Counted from the first letter of the stretch, positions 8,842-16,495 are shown. The stretch is DNA of 47,032 bases from an uncultured Bacteroidia bacterium (GCA_902774365.1 CACYHX010000033.1:1-47032), one strand, 5' to 3'. Numbers and translations: made by a program. Notes: a model not told the origin generated them from the letters alone.

Positions 8842-8925
8842 TTAGTTTATTTTGTCTTGCTGTTATTAGTATATTTTGCTTCGCTGTTGTTAGTTTATTT
8901 TGTCTTACTACTATTAGTTTTTGAT
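8842..8925. repeat. minisatellite, first cluster of 24-bp units
   Basis: Three imperfect 24-bp units begin at 8842, 8866 and 8890, followed by a degenerate partial unit. Each starts TTAGT(T/A)TATTTTG and ends CTGTTA, CTGTTG or TACTA-like. Copies in this cluster are more diverged than in the second cluster at 9032-9117. Confidence 0.85.
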
Positions 8926-8966
8926 GCAAAAGATACATAACTCTTTCTATTTCAACAACATATTTA

Positions 8967-9002
8967 CAGCAAAAAGTAACGAAAACACTACGCTTTTTGC
9001 TG
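8967..9002. terminator. 10-bp hairpin between the two minisatellite clusters
   Basis: Perfect arms CAGCAAAAAG (8967-8976) and CTTTTTGCTG (8993-9002) enclose a 16-base loop. It lies downstream of the minus-strand gene ending at 9109 and could stop its transcript, but no long T run follows. It may instead be part of the repeat structure. Confidence 0.35.
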
Positions 9003-9031
9003 CAGAGTTTTATTAAATGCGGTAGTTTTTA

Positions 9032-9117
9032 TTAGTTTATTTTGCTTCGCTGTTGTTAGTTTATTTTGCTTTGTTGTTATTAGTTTATTTTGCTTTGTTG
9101 TTATTAGTTTATTTTGC
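9032..9117. repeat. minisatellite, second cluster of 24-bp units
   Basis: Units start at 9032, 9056 and 9080, with a partial unit at 9104-9117. The units at 9056 and 9080 are identical. The last partial unit covers the final codons and stop of the gene at 9109-9603 (GCA AAA TAA on the minus strand), so the array may have grown from the 3' end of that gene. The rest of 8632-9108 shows no gene. Confidence 0.88.
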
Positions 9118-9603
9118 AAGCAGCTTCCCTCTGAGGTGCTTCAAAGCCGCGGGAAGTTCCTCTGGCTCCATCATCCGAAGGGTGGCGTTGATTTCTTCGA
9201 GCAATTCGGGATAATGCATACTCTGCGCGTAGGCCAACTTGATGGCTAAGCTCTTCACGCCGATGGGTTCATCGGAAAGAATGGAGTTGAAGCAGAAATC
9301 GAGGAAATCGGTGCGGATGTGGTCGGGGTCGAAGGAGGTCCGTTCCAAGAGGTTCATGATCAGGCGGCGTTTGGTGGTGCTTGCCGTGCGCATGGCCTCG
9401 TCGATGAGGATGTTTTGGCGCTCGGCCAACCAAGCATCGGCGGTCTTGGGCAAATGGGTCAGCACCCAGGCGGCGTTGTCGGAGATGCGTTTGTCAGGGT
9501 CGAAAAGCAACTGAAACAGCTCCTCTTTGAAGTCGGCTCCAGCCAAGGCTCTGACGTCGTTGCCGCTGAGCCTACCCGATAATAACGCCTTCAGTTCCGA
9601 CAT
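9109..9603 (-). CDS. HEAT-like helical repeat protein, function unknown
   Basis: A 164-residue protein, entirely helical in pattern, with repeats resembling HEAT/ARM units: FKEELFQLLFDPDKRISDNAAWVLTH, then a second set around PIGVKSLAIKLAYAQS. Such proteins usually act as binding scaffolds. There is no signal peptide or enzyme motif. It follows the C10 protease gene by 6 bases on the same strand, so the two are probably co-transcribed. Its last codons form part of the adjacent 24-bp repeat array. I do not recognise a characterised homologue. Confidence 0.6.
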   Translation of the reverse strand: MSELKALLSGRLSGNDVRALAGADFKEELFQLLFDPDKRISDNAAWVLTHLPKTADAWLAERQNILIDEAMRTASTTKRRLIMNLLERTSFDPDHIRTDFLDFCFNSILSDEPIGVKSLAIKLAYAQSMHYPELLEEINATLRMMEPEELPAALKHLRGKLLAK

Positions 9604-9609
9604 AATGGG

Positions 9610-10692
9610 TTATTCCACAACAAATTTCACTGTTTCACGGAAGTTTTCTCCCTTAACCTGCAAGAAATAAATCCCCTTTTCCCATCCGGCAACGGAAATG
9701 GTTCCGCTTGAGGAACCTGAAGATACTTCTTGTCCCATCAAATTGAAAATGGAATACGCTACCTTTTCGCAAGGAAGGTTTTTCATAAAGAGAACATCGG
9801 AAACAGGATTGGGATAAACCTCAAGCGGTTGTTGGGCGGTGGATTCGTGAACGGCCAAAGGCCCCATGGAGGGGATAATGTTCAAGATAATGCCTTCCAC
9901 CTTGGTCATGCCGTAATAGAAATTCGGGTCGGGGATGTCGTACCAGTTGTCCAGAGTGCCACCGTAGCCGAAATTGATATGGAATTTGCCATCCGACTCG
10001 CGATAGCCATCGACCACGACATTGTGTCCTACCGTTCCAGCAGGATTTTCAACAGCCAAATGGGCAGGATAACCGGCTTGCAGATTGGAAATCAAGGTGG
10101 CATACATGGTGGAATCGGGCTCGCGAAACAGCACGCAATCCGTGAAGCCGAAGCGCTGGTAGGCATCAAAGGCTTGGTCCACATAGAAGGTGCCTGAGCC
10201 TTCCGAGGTATAGACCTGCGTGCAGGCCGTGCCACAAGCAAAGACCAAGGCGGCGGCAAGCTCGTCAGGCAGTACCTCGCCGCGCTGGAAAGTGGCGTCG
10301 ATGGAATCCAACATTTCGTTCAATTGCGGGAAGGACGGAAATTTCAAGCTCGCCCAATCGTCGTCGATGACATAATTGCGCCCCGCGTAGGAATGGTTAT
10401 AGTCGTCATCATCGGTAAAGCGGGTGTCTTCTGTTGTTCGCAAATAGTTAATGATTTGTCCCATGGCAACGGCAGGGCAGCCTGCAACGCTGTAGGCATT
10501 GCCATTCACTGGGTCTCTGGGACAAAGCTGGTTGTAGGGATAATCTTGTGTCCAGTGTGAACCAAGAAAGCCATCCGCGCGAAGCGTCGGAGTGGTCGCG
10601 TGTGGTTTTTCAACGGTTTTCAGAAGAGGAGTTTGCGCCCAGCTGTTTAAAGCGCAAAGCGCAATTAGTAATAAGGAAAGAACTTTTGACAT
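9610..10692 (-). CDS. secreted C10 (streptopain-like) cysteine protease with T9SS sorting domain
   Basis: A 360-residue exported protein. ATG 10692 gives a normal signal peptide (MSKVLSLLLIALCALNSWAQ); an in-frame TTG six codons upstream is a less likely start. The catalytic cysteine lies in VAGCPAVAMGQIINYL (about C72) and the histidine in GHNVVVDGY (about H223), the peptidase family C10 pattern. Residues from about 285 (VYPNPVSDVLF, then GIYFLQV) are a type A type IX secretion domain, so the protein should be secreted or held on the cell surface. The mature part begins almost directly at the catalytic domain: I see no room for the long inhibitory propeptide of SpeB. The transcript has a leader of about 150 bases containing a 66-bp hairpin. 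Confidence 0.85.
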   Translation of the reverse strand: MSKVLSLLLIALCALNSWAQTPLLKTVEKPHATTPTLRADGFLGSHWTQDYPYNQLCPRDPVNGNAYSVAGCPAVAMGQIINYLRTTEDTRFTDDDDYNHSYAGRNYVIDDDWASLKFPSFPQLNEMLDSIDATFQRGEVLPDELAAALVFACGTACTQVYTSEGSGTFYVDQAFDAYQRFGFTDCVLFREPDSTMYATLISNLQAGYPAHLAVENPAGTVGHNVVVDGYRESDGKFHINFGYGGTLDNWYDIPDPNFYYGMTKVEGIILNIIPSMGPLAVHESTAQQPLEVYPNPVSDVLFMKNLPCEKVAYSIFNLMGQEVSSGSSSGTISVAGWEKGIYFLQVKGENFRETVKFVVE

Positions 10693-10724
10693 ATTATGAC
10701 TTTTTTTCAATTTCTATTAGTTCG

Positions 10725-10790
10725 TTGGCTGTAAGCTATCAGCCGTCAGCTATTAGCTTGGTAGCACTATAGCTGACTGCTGACAGCCAA
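10725..10790. repeat. 66-bp imperfect palindrome in the C10 protease leader
   Basis: Stepwise arms pair: TTGGCTGT (10725-10732) with ACAGCCAA (10783-10790), TCAGC (10739-10743) with GCTGA (10779-10783), and TCAGCTAT (10746-10753) with ATAGCTGA (10769-10776). Repeated AGCT/CAGC words suggest a REP-like element. It lies between the candidate promoter at 10846-10853 and the protease start. Confidence 0.7.
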
Positions 10791-10845
10791 ACAGCTATTT
10801 TCTCGTATCTACAAACTCATTTTGCTGAAAATTTGATTTACACCG

Positions 10846-10853
10846 CAAAACTA
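10846..10853 (-). promoter_or_regulatory. candidate -7 box for the C10 protease gene
   Basis: The minus strand reads TAGTTTTG, matching TAnnTTTG. A TTG lies 15 bases upstream, shorter than the usual spacing. The box is about 150 bases before ATG 10692. Confidence 0.5.
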
Positions 10854-10890
10854 CAACTTTTTCATTATCAATGGTGATTTGATTTATAAT

Positions 10891-10948
10891 GTCCACGTAA
10901 TTGTCCACATTGGGTTTTCTTATCGGAACGGATAATGCGCTATTTTTG
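10891..10948 (+). promoter_or_regulatory. promoter with composite operator for the flavodoxin-like operon
   Basis: In order: GTCCA (10891-10895), seven bases, GTCCA (10903-10907), fifteen bases, TCGGAACGGATAA (10923-10935), then -7 box TATTTTTG (10941-10948). GGTTTT near 10913-10918 may act as the -33 element. The same elements at the same distances occur at 16410-16467. The first gene starts at 10973. Confidence 0.8.
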
Positions 10949-10972
10949 CGGTCGATTTGATAGAAGCAAACA

Positions 10973-12148
10973 ATGAATTTGGTATTGAACACATTAGGAG
11001 CAAGCATTGACAAAGAAACGATTATCGCTCTGCTTCCTGACAAAGAGGTTGAAATCATCGACACCGCCGACATGAACATTGCGCATTGTATGGGCTGCAA
11101 CCAGTGCTGGCTCAAAACACCTGGCATTTGCGCCATCAAGGACGATTATGAGAACATCCTCAAGAAACTGGTAAAGGCCGACAACCTCTGGCTTGTCTCC
11201 GACACACGATTCGGCTTTCTGGATTACAAAGGCAAAAGAATGATGGATCGCATTATGCCTATGCTGAACATGACCATCGGTTTCCGCGACGGCTGGATGC
11301 GCCATGAGTTGCGCTACCACGCGCTCAACATCGGGCTTTTGTATAAAGGAGCCGCTGACCAAGCGCTGTTGGAAGATTGGTGCAAACGCACCGCTGCCAA
11401 CATTGGTGGACATTCGTTGGGTGCCATTCCTTTGGATGCTACTTCCAGCATAGTTCAAAACTCCAAACACTCAACTCTAAACTCCAAACCAACTCATATC
11501 GTTATCATCAACGGCAGCCCAAGAGTGCAGAAATACAGTAATACCGACAAAATCATCCACACCTTCGCCAAAGGCTTGGAAGAGGCTGGCATCACTTGGG
11601 AACTTCACAACCTCTCCAGCCGTAAAGAATGGAGCGCAGCACGCGAAGCCTTTCTCAACAACGAACGCATTCTCATGGCGTTTCCGCTTTATGTGGAATG
11701 TGTGCCTGGCTTGATGCTAGAGTTTTTGGAAACGCTACTTTCTGAGCCCAAACAGCCAAAAGAAATCTCCTTTTTGCTGCACGGAGGTATGGATGAAGGG
11801 AATGAGTTCCGCCTGTGTGAACGCTTCCTGCGAGGACTACCCGAACAACTTGGTTGCAGTTACGGCGGCACACTCATCCATGGCGGTAGCTTCCGTATCC
11901 GTACCGCACCAGCCGATCAAGTGACCAAAATGGTGACTCCTTACATTGAAATGGGTCTCCTGTTTGCACAAAAAGGCAATTTCCTCTCACCCGAAGCTGC
12001 CAAGTTCATCGGCATGGAACAATATCCATGGTTGGTTCGCAAAATGGTAAGCCTGCTGTTTTTGAAGAAAGTCAACGGGGAGTTTGAACAGTTCGCTAAG
12101 GATTGGGGCTGCACTCGCCCGCTTGGTGATAAGCCGTATATTGAATAA
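10973..12148 (+). CDS. double flavodoxin-like NAD(P)H-dependent oxidoreductase
   Basis: A 391-residue cytoplasmic protein with two tandem flavodoxin-like halves. The first has the Cys cluster CMGCNQCWLKTPGICAIKDD (C39, C42, C45, C53), typical of iron-sulfur flavoprotein or NADPH-dependent FMN reductase relatives. The second starts at about residue 176 with IINGSPRVQKYSNTDKII, a classic FMN-binding loop. The N-terminus (MNLVLNTLGASIDKE) is short and lacks the GSPR loop, so the first half may not bind FMN normally. It is the first gene of a four-gene operon with gaps of 10-18 bases. The promoter carries an operator shared with the gene at 16496. Substrate unknown. Confidence 0.75.
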   Translation: MNLVLNTLGASIDKETIIALLPDKEVEIIDTADMNIAHCMGCNQCWLKTPGICAIKDDYENILKKLVKADNLWLVSDTRFGFLDYKGKRMMDRIMPMLNMTIGFRDGWMRHELRYHALNIGLLYKGAADQALLEDWCKRTAANIGGHSLGAIPLDATSSIVQNSKHSTLNSKPTHIVIINGSPRVQKYSNTDKIIHTFAKGLEEAGITWELHNLSSRKEWSAAREAFLNNERILMAFPLYVECVPGLMLEFLETLLSEPKQPKEISFLLHGGMDEGNEFRLCERFLRGLPEQLGCSYGGTLIHGGSFRIRTAPADQVTKMVTPYIEMGLLFAQKGNFLSPEAAKFIGMEQYPWLVRKMVSLLFLKKVNGEFEQFAKDWGCTRPLGDKPYIE

Positions 12149-12166
12149 GAAGAAAAATGTATTGAT

Positions 12167-12598
12167 ATGGAATTATCAAATTGGTTTAATGGGTTCGAGA
12201 AAGGCATTGCACAGCTTTCACCAGAACAACGGTCAGTTTTCTTCGCGGAATGTGGAAAGAACTGTGTGAAAGGCGGTACGCTTTCAGTTTACCAAAAACT
12301 CTATGAGGACGCTAAAGGTGATATGGATGTTTTCTTTGAGATGGCCAATAATTTGCCTGGAGTAAAAGGTGAGGTCGTCGAAAAAGGTCGTGTCTATCGG
12401 CTGGTCTTTTTGGAATGCACTTGTGAATTGTGCAAAAAAGGATATGTCACAACACCTTTGCTCTGTGAATGTTCGCGCCAAAGCGTGATGTATTCGATGC
12501 AAAGTTTGTGGAAAGGCAAAAATTTCACCGTAACGCTTTGTCACTCCATCTTGGGTGGGGGAGCGGATTGCGAAATGAGAATAGAGGTAGAAAAATGA
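12167..12598 (+). CDS. Cys-rich protein of unknown function
   Basis: A 143-residue soluble protein with an N-terminal helical half, an early C29-x3-C33 pair and a central cluster CTCELCKKGYVTTPLLCECS, then a late Cys near GGGADCEMRIEVEK. The spacing, and the ending in a beta strand after a Gly-rich turn, loosely recall V4R/hydrocarbon-binding or thiazoline-hydrolase-like folds; this is only a shape resemblance. The cysteines suggest metal or redox chemistry, which fits the flavoprotein encoded 18 bases upstream. I do not recognise the family with certainty. Confidence 0.5.
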   Translation: MELSNWFNGFEKGIAQLSPEQRSVFFAECGKNCVKGGTLSVYQKLYEDAKGDMDVFFEMANNLPGVKGEVVEKGRVYRLVFLECTCELCKKGYVTTPLLCECSRQSVMYSMQSLWKGKNFTVTLCHSILGGGADCEMRIEVEK

Positions 12599-12608
12599 AC
12601 ACGAAAAT

Positions 12609-13019
12609 ATGAAAACATTTGAAAAAATCCTAACCCTGTTCATCGGCATCGGAGCAATCGCTGGCGCGGTGATGATGTGGATTGACCCAACTGGCGCAAC
12701 ATGGGGTGGTGAGCCACTGTTGGAAATGTTGCGGGCAAAGATGCCTTGGCCAGAAGTGTTCTTCAGGAACTTCATCCCATCGGGCTTTGTGCTGTTGGGC
12801 TTGAACGGCATCACCCAATTTGTGGCAACTTACCTGCTGTTCAAAAAGCACCGTTTGGCACAGAAAGCCGTACTTGTTTGTGGCATCATCTTGATGCTTT
12901 GGATCGTCCTCGAATGGTGGGTGTGGGGCTTCAACGCCATGAGCAATATCTTTTTCATGCTCGGTTTGGTTGAAGTGGCAATGGCCATTAAAAGCATTGG
13001 AAATCAAAATGAAAAATAA
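12609..13019 (+). CDS. small inner-membrane protein with four predicted helices
   Basis: A 136-residue integral membrane protein. Hydrophobic segments lie at about 6-26, 55-78, 86-105 and 110-127. A conserved-looking WIDPTGATWGGEPLLEML segment follows the first helix and EWWVWGFN lies between the third and fourth. The topology resembles DoxX-like or other small four-helix proteins, but no family signature is certain. It lies 10 bases after the Cys-rich gene and 12 bases before the outer-membrane gene, so it belongs to the same operon. Confidence 0.6.
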   Translation: MKTFEKILTLFIGIGAIAGAVMMWIDPTGATWGGEPLLEMLRAKMPWPEVFFRNFIPSGFVLLGLNGITQFVATYLLFKKHRLAQKAVLVCGIILMLWIVLEWWVWGFNAMSNIFFMLGLVEVAMAIKSIGNQNEK

Positions 13020-13031
13020 AGGATTATTCTC

Positions 13032-15380
13032 ATGAAAATACTAAAATTCATAACTCTGACTACTGCACTGCTGATTACAGTTTCAGCATTGGCTCAAAAC
13101 CAAAACTTAGTTGGCCACATCACCGATGAAAACGGCGAACCTATGCCCTTCGTGAATGTGGTGCTGCTTTCGCTTCCCGACTCGACCTTCGTGCAAGGAA
13201 CGGTGACCGATGAGCAAGGTTCATTCCTCTTGCCGACCGACAAAAAAGACGGCCTGCTGAAAGTGTCGTGCGTCGGCTATCAAACCCAATATGCAAAGCC
13301 CACAAACGGCTTGACTATTCAGATGATGATGGATGCTCAACTCCTCGGCGAAGTGGTTGTGAAGAGTCAGTTGCCACAAACGCGGCTGACAGGTAACTCG
13401 ATGATTACCACCATCCAAGGCTCGGTGCTTGAGGATTCGGGGACGGCACAAGAGATGCTGACTAAAGTGCCTGGCATGACGGGCAGCGAGGATGGTTTGG
13501 AGGTCTTGGGCAAGGGCTCACCTATTATCTATATTAACGGGCGGCTGATGCGCGATGACAGCGAGTTGCGCCGCATGCGCAGCGACGACATCCGCGATGT
13601 GGAAGTCATCAACAACCCAGGAGCGCAATATGATGCCACGGTGAGGGCAGTGGTCCGCATCCGCACCAAGAAACAACAAGGTGACGGCCTCAGCCTCGAC
13701 CTGAACTTGACTGACGACCAAGACTTGCAGTACGGTTTCAACACGCCACGCGGAAAACTCGGCTTGAACTACCGTAAAAACGGTGTCGATGTATTCGGAT
13801 CGGTGTATTACAGACATACGGACTACCGCCAATACAGCAGCTTGGAGGAAATCGCAAACACCACCAAAGTGTTCCGTCAGGCAGGTCCCTACACCATGAC
13901 ATGGAAAAACGACCAACTCGTTTATACCGCAGGCGCCAACTGGCAAGTCTCCGACAATCATTCCTTGGGCATCCGCGCCGACTTGACGCATTATCTCGGC
14001 GGCGAGAACAAGGTCATCTATGATGAGGATGTCTTCGAAAACGACGTCTTCCTCGACCATCTCTACAGCGTGCAAACCAGCAAGGAAACCAAGCCGCTCG
14101 GTATCCTCACCAATGCCTATTACAACGGCACAGCGGGCAAACTCGGCATCGATTTCAACTTCGACTTCATGAACACGGCGACCAACACCGACCGCGAAAA
14201 CGTGGAGCAAAGCCAGATAGAAGATGACTTTGTCAGAAGCAGGTCGGGAGCGGAAAGTAGGCTCTATGCCTCCAAGTTGGTGCTTTCCTATCCCGTTTGG
14301 AAAGGCAGCATCGAGGTCGGCACGGAGATGACCTTCGCCAAGCGTCACAACACCTATTGGATTGACAAACAAACCATTGCCAATACCGATGCCGACATCA
14401 CGGAAAACAATATCGCTGCCTTTGCGCAATACGCCTGCGACTTCGGAAAATGGGGTCAAGCCAGCGTGGGAATGCGTTACGAACACACACTTTTGGACTA
14501 TTGGGATGTGACCAACGACGATTTTTTGTATCGCCCGCAGGATGAGTTCTTCCCGACGGCCTCCTATTCCGTCGCCTTGGGCAAAGTGGAGATGGGTCTG
14601 TCGTATGGCATCAAGACCAATCGCCCGAGTTTCTTCGCGATGAACGATGCCGTCACCTACATCAGCCGTTATTCGATGCAGGCGGGCAACTCGCAATTGC
14701 TCAACGAACGCATTCAAGACCTCACGCTGAATGTGGGCTACAAATGGCTGGCATTCACGGCTTCATATTCGCATTGCAAGAACCCCATCACGCAGTGGGC
14801 CTATCTCACCGATGGCGATGCCGCACTCATCAAACACATCAACCTCGACAAGCCTGTCAACACCGTCGGGGCCTATATTTCCGCGACGCCGAGAGCGGGC
14901 ATTTGGTCGCTCAACGCCACCGCTGGCATGGAGAAACAAGACCTTTGGCTCGACCTTGAGGACATTCATGTTCCCGAAGGTACTCGCAGGGTCTATTTCG
15001 ACAAGCCAGTCTTTACCTTTAACGCCTTCAACACCTTCAGTTTCAAGCATGATTGGAAAATTGACATCAACTTCATGTTCCGCTCGCGCGGCCATCAGCT
15101 GAATTTCTACAACGATTATAACTACTTGAACCTTGGCGTTGTCGTGCAGAAGAGCTTCCTGAAAGACAAATCGCTCACCATCCGTGCCGCCGTGCTCGAC
15201 ATCTTGCGACACAGTGGCATGAACGAATACAGCGACATGGGTTACTACCAAATCCAGCAAAACAACGTCTTCTCGACGCACAAGCTCCAAGTCTCGGTGT
15301 ATTATCGCCTGAACTCGACTCGCAGCAAATACAAAGGCACTGGTGCTGGTAAAGATACCCAGGAAAGAATGAAATCATAG
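13032..15380 (+). CDS. outer-membrane beta-barrel protein with carboxypeptidase-regulatory-like N-domain
   Basis: A 782-residue outer-membrane protein. Signal peptide at 1-21 (ends ALAQ). Residues about 25-105 form a CarboxypepD_reg-like domain (GHITDENGEPMPFVNVVLLS). Residues about 120-215 are plug-like (MLTKVPGM, then SPIIYINGRLM and DVEVINNPGAQYDA). The remainder is a large beta-barrel of the OMP_b-brl_3 type. These proteins resemble TonB-dependent receptors, but many lack a proven TonB box and their cargo is unknown. It is the last gene of the operon begun at 10973, and its 3' end faces the regulator gene, 16 bases away. Confidence 0.8.
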   Translation: MKILKFITLTTALLITVSALAQNQNLVGHITDENGEPMPFVNVVLLSLPDSTFVQGTVTDEQGSFLLPTDKKDGLLKVSCVGYQTQYAKPTNGLTIQMMMDAQLLGEVVVKSQLPQTRLTGNSMITTIQGSVLEDSGTAQEMLTKVPGMTGSEDGLEVLGKGSPIIYINGRLMRDDSELRRMRSDDIRDVEVINNPGAQYDATVRAVVRIRTKKQQGDGLSLDLNLTDDQDLQYGFNTPRGKLGLNYRKNGVDVFGSVYYRHTDYRQYSSLEEIANTTKVFRQAGPYTMTWKNDQLVYTAGANWQVSDNHSLGIRADLTHYLGGENKVIYDEDVFENDVFLDHLYSVQTSKETKPLGILTNAYYNGTAGKLGIDFNFDFMNTATNTDRENVEQSQIEDDFVRSRSGAESRLYASKLVLSYPVWKGSIEVGTEMTFAKRHNTYWIDKQTIANTDADITENNIAAFAQYACDFGKWGQASVGMRYEHTLLDYWDVTNDDFLYRPQDEFFPTASYSVALGKVEMGLSYGIKTNRPSFFAMNDAVTYISRYSMQAGNSQLLNERIQDLTLNVGYKWLAFTASYSHCKNPITQWAYLTDGDAALIKHINLDKPVNTVGAYISATPRAGIWSLNATAGMEKQDLWLDLEDIHVPEGTRRVYFDKPVFTFNAFNTFSFKHDWKIDINFMFRSRGHQLNFYNDYNYLNLGVVVQKSFLKDKSLTIRAAVLDILRHSGMNEYSDMGYYQIQQNNVFSTHKLQVSVYYRLNSTRSKYKGTGAGKDTQERMKS

Positions 15381-15396
15381 GTTGGAGGATGGTTCA

Positions 15397-16320
15397 TCAC
15401 ATCCCCAATTTGGCCTTAAGCCTTTGTCTGGCTTTCGTGACCGATGCAGGCGAGATGCCCAAAAGAAGGGCTTGCTCGGTTACGGAAAACTGAAGTCGGG
15501 AAAGCATGATCAGGCGGACATCGCCACGGGTGAGGTTGGGATGCTTCTCCCGAAGCGATTCAGGCGTGAGGGAGAAGCCGTTTCGGAACACACGTTCCAT
15601 TTCAACCCATTCATTGTCCTGAATATAGCGGGGCGCGGCGTGAAGCTCTTGCAGCAAGTGATTCTGGCCAGCCAGTGAATGGATCAAGAGATAGGATTCA
15701 ACATCGCCCTCGGGTCCAGCGCCTTCTTGAGGCATAAACGATTCACGCTTATCGTTGCCAGCGCGAATGACCATCAAAAACGCCCGCACGTTTTTGCCGA
15801 AAATCTCTGACAATTGAGGAATGCTGAGTGCCGCACCGCCTTCCACGCAGGTATGGGCCAACCCGATACCGACAAGCATCAGTTGGTAATAAAGCATTTC
15901 GGCTTCTTTCCCATGTAAGCCGAAAGACTGGCCGATGGCGGCAATCGACTCCAGCTTGAAGCCCACTTGGGTGTCGATGTAATCCTCGAAAGAGGTAGCC
16001 GAAGCCTTGTCGTCCATCACCAATTTGAAAAGTTGAGGCTCGTCGATGGCGAACCACAGGAAGGCCAAGCCCATGCCTTTGAAAGGCGGATTCAAGGAAA
16101 AGCCTGCGCCGACTCGCTCCTTGAACAAACGGCGGGCCTCGGTGCGGACGGCCTCCATAATACCTTCCATGGAGCCAAATTTTGAGAAAACGGTATTGAC
16201 ACCGCAACCCAAGGTCGAGGAAAGGCTTCGGGCAGTAAGTGAGGAATGGCCGCCTTTTCTCACGATGTCAATAGCAGTAGCGAGTATCTTTTCTTTCGTT
16301 ATGCTTGTCGGTCTTGCCAT
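15397..16320 (-). CDS. TetR-type regulator with an additional C-terminal HTH domain
   Basis: A 307-residue DNA-binding protein, about 100 residues longer than ordinary TetR regulators. Residues 1-55 are a TetR HTH (TARSLSSTLGCGVNTVFSKF). Residues about 70-175 resemble TetR ligand-binding domains of the WHG/TetR_C_33 kind. Residues about 250-307 (REKHPNLTRGDVRLIMLSRL, then ALLLGISPASVTKARQRL) match the C-terminal HTH of Bacteroidota LuxR/SusR-like regulators. It is divergent from the zinc-ribbon gene and convergent with the beta-barrel gene. A CGGAACAGAT site in its leader suggests autoregulation. Confidence 0.78.
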   Translation of the reverse strand: MARPTSITKEKILATAIDIVRKGGHSSLTARSLSSTLGCGVNTVFSKFGSMEGIMEAVRTEARRLFKERVGAGFSLNPPFKGMGLAFLWFAIDEPQLFKLVMDDKASATSFEDYIDTQVGFKLESIAAIGQSFGLHGKEAEMLYYQLMLVGIGLAHTCVEGGAALSIPQLSEIFGKNVRAFLMVIRAGNDKRESFMPQEGAGPEGDVESYLLIHSLAGQNHLLQELHAAPRYIQDNEWVEMERVFRNGFSLTPESLREKHPNLTRGDVRLIMLSRLQFSVTEQALLLGISPASVTKARQRLKAKLGM

Positions 16321-16328
16321 AATAAAAC

Positions 16329-16338
16329 ATCTGTTCCG
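16329..16338 (-). promoter_or_regulatory. operator-like site in the regulator's own leader
   Basis: On the minus strand this reads CGGAACAGAT, differing at one base from CGGAACGGAT in both composite operators (10924-10933 and 16443-16452). It lies between the predicted start site and ATG 16320, a position suited to autorepression. Confidence 0.5.
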
Positions 16339-16351
16339 TTATTATCTGCTG

Positions 16352-16381
16352 CAAAAGTAGGGAAATCCCGTGCAAATCAAA
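16352..16381 (-). promoter_or_regulatory. promoter of the TetR-type regulator gene
   Basis: The minus strand reads TTTG (16381-16378), 18 bases, TACTTTTG (16359-16352), one base short of the consensus spacing. The predicted start site is near 16345, just upstream of the CGGAACAGAT site. Confidence 0.65.
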
Positions 16382-16409
16382 TACATTTTAGTAACAAAAA
16401 TGTCGCAAA

Positions 16410-16467
16410 GTCCATAAAAATGTCCATGTGTGGTTTTAGTTTCGGAACGGATAAACCTGTAATTTTG
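16410..16467 (+). promoter_or_regulatory. promoter with composite operator for the zinc-ribbon gene
   Basis: GTCCA (16410-16414), seven bases, GTCCA (16422-16426), fifteen bases, TCGGAACGGATAA (16442-16454), five bases, then -7 box TAATTTTG (16460-16467). Every element and every distance agrees with 10891-10948. The gene starts at 16496. Confidence 0.8.
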
Positions 16468-16495
16468 CAGCTGTTTAGATTTGAACTGAAAAGCC

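Noticed and set aside
8842-9117. Possible CRISPR array
   Set aside because: The repeats are directly adjacent without unique spacers and no cas gene is nearby; it is a minisatellite.
13518-14717. A 399-codon open frame on the minus strand opposite the large beta-barrel gene
   Set aside because: The sense strand has a complete barrel protein with signal peptide and conserved domains; the antisense product has no recognisable domain.
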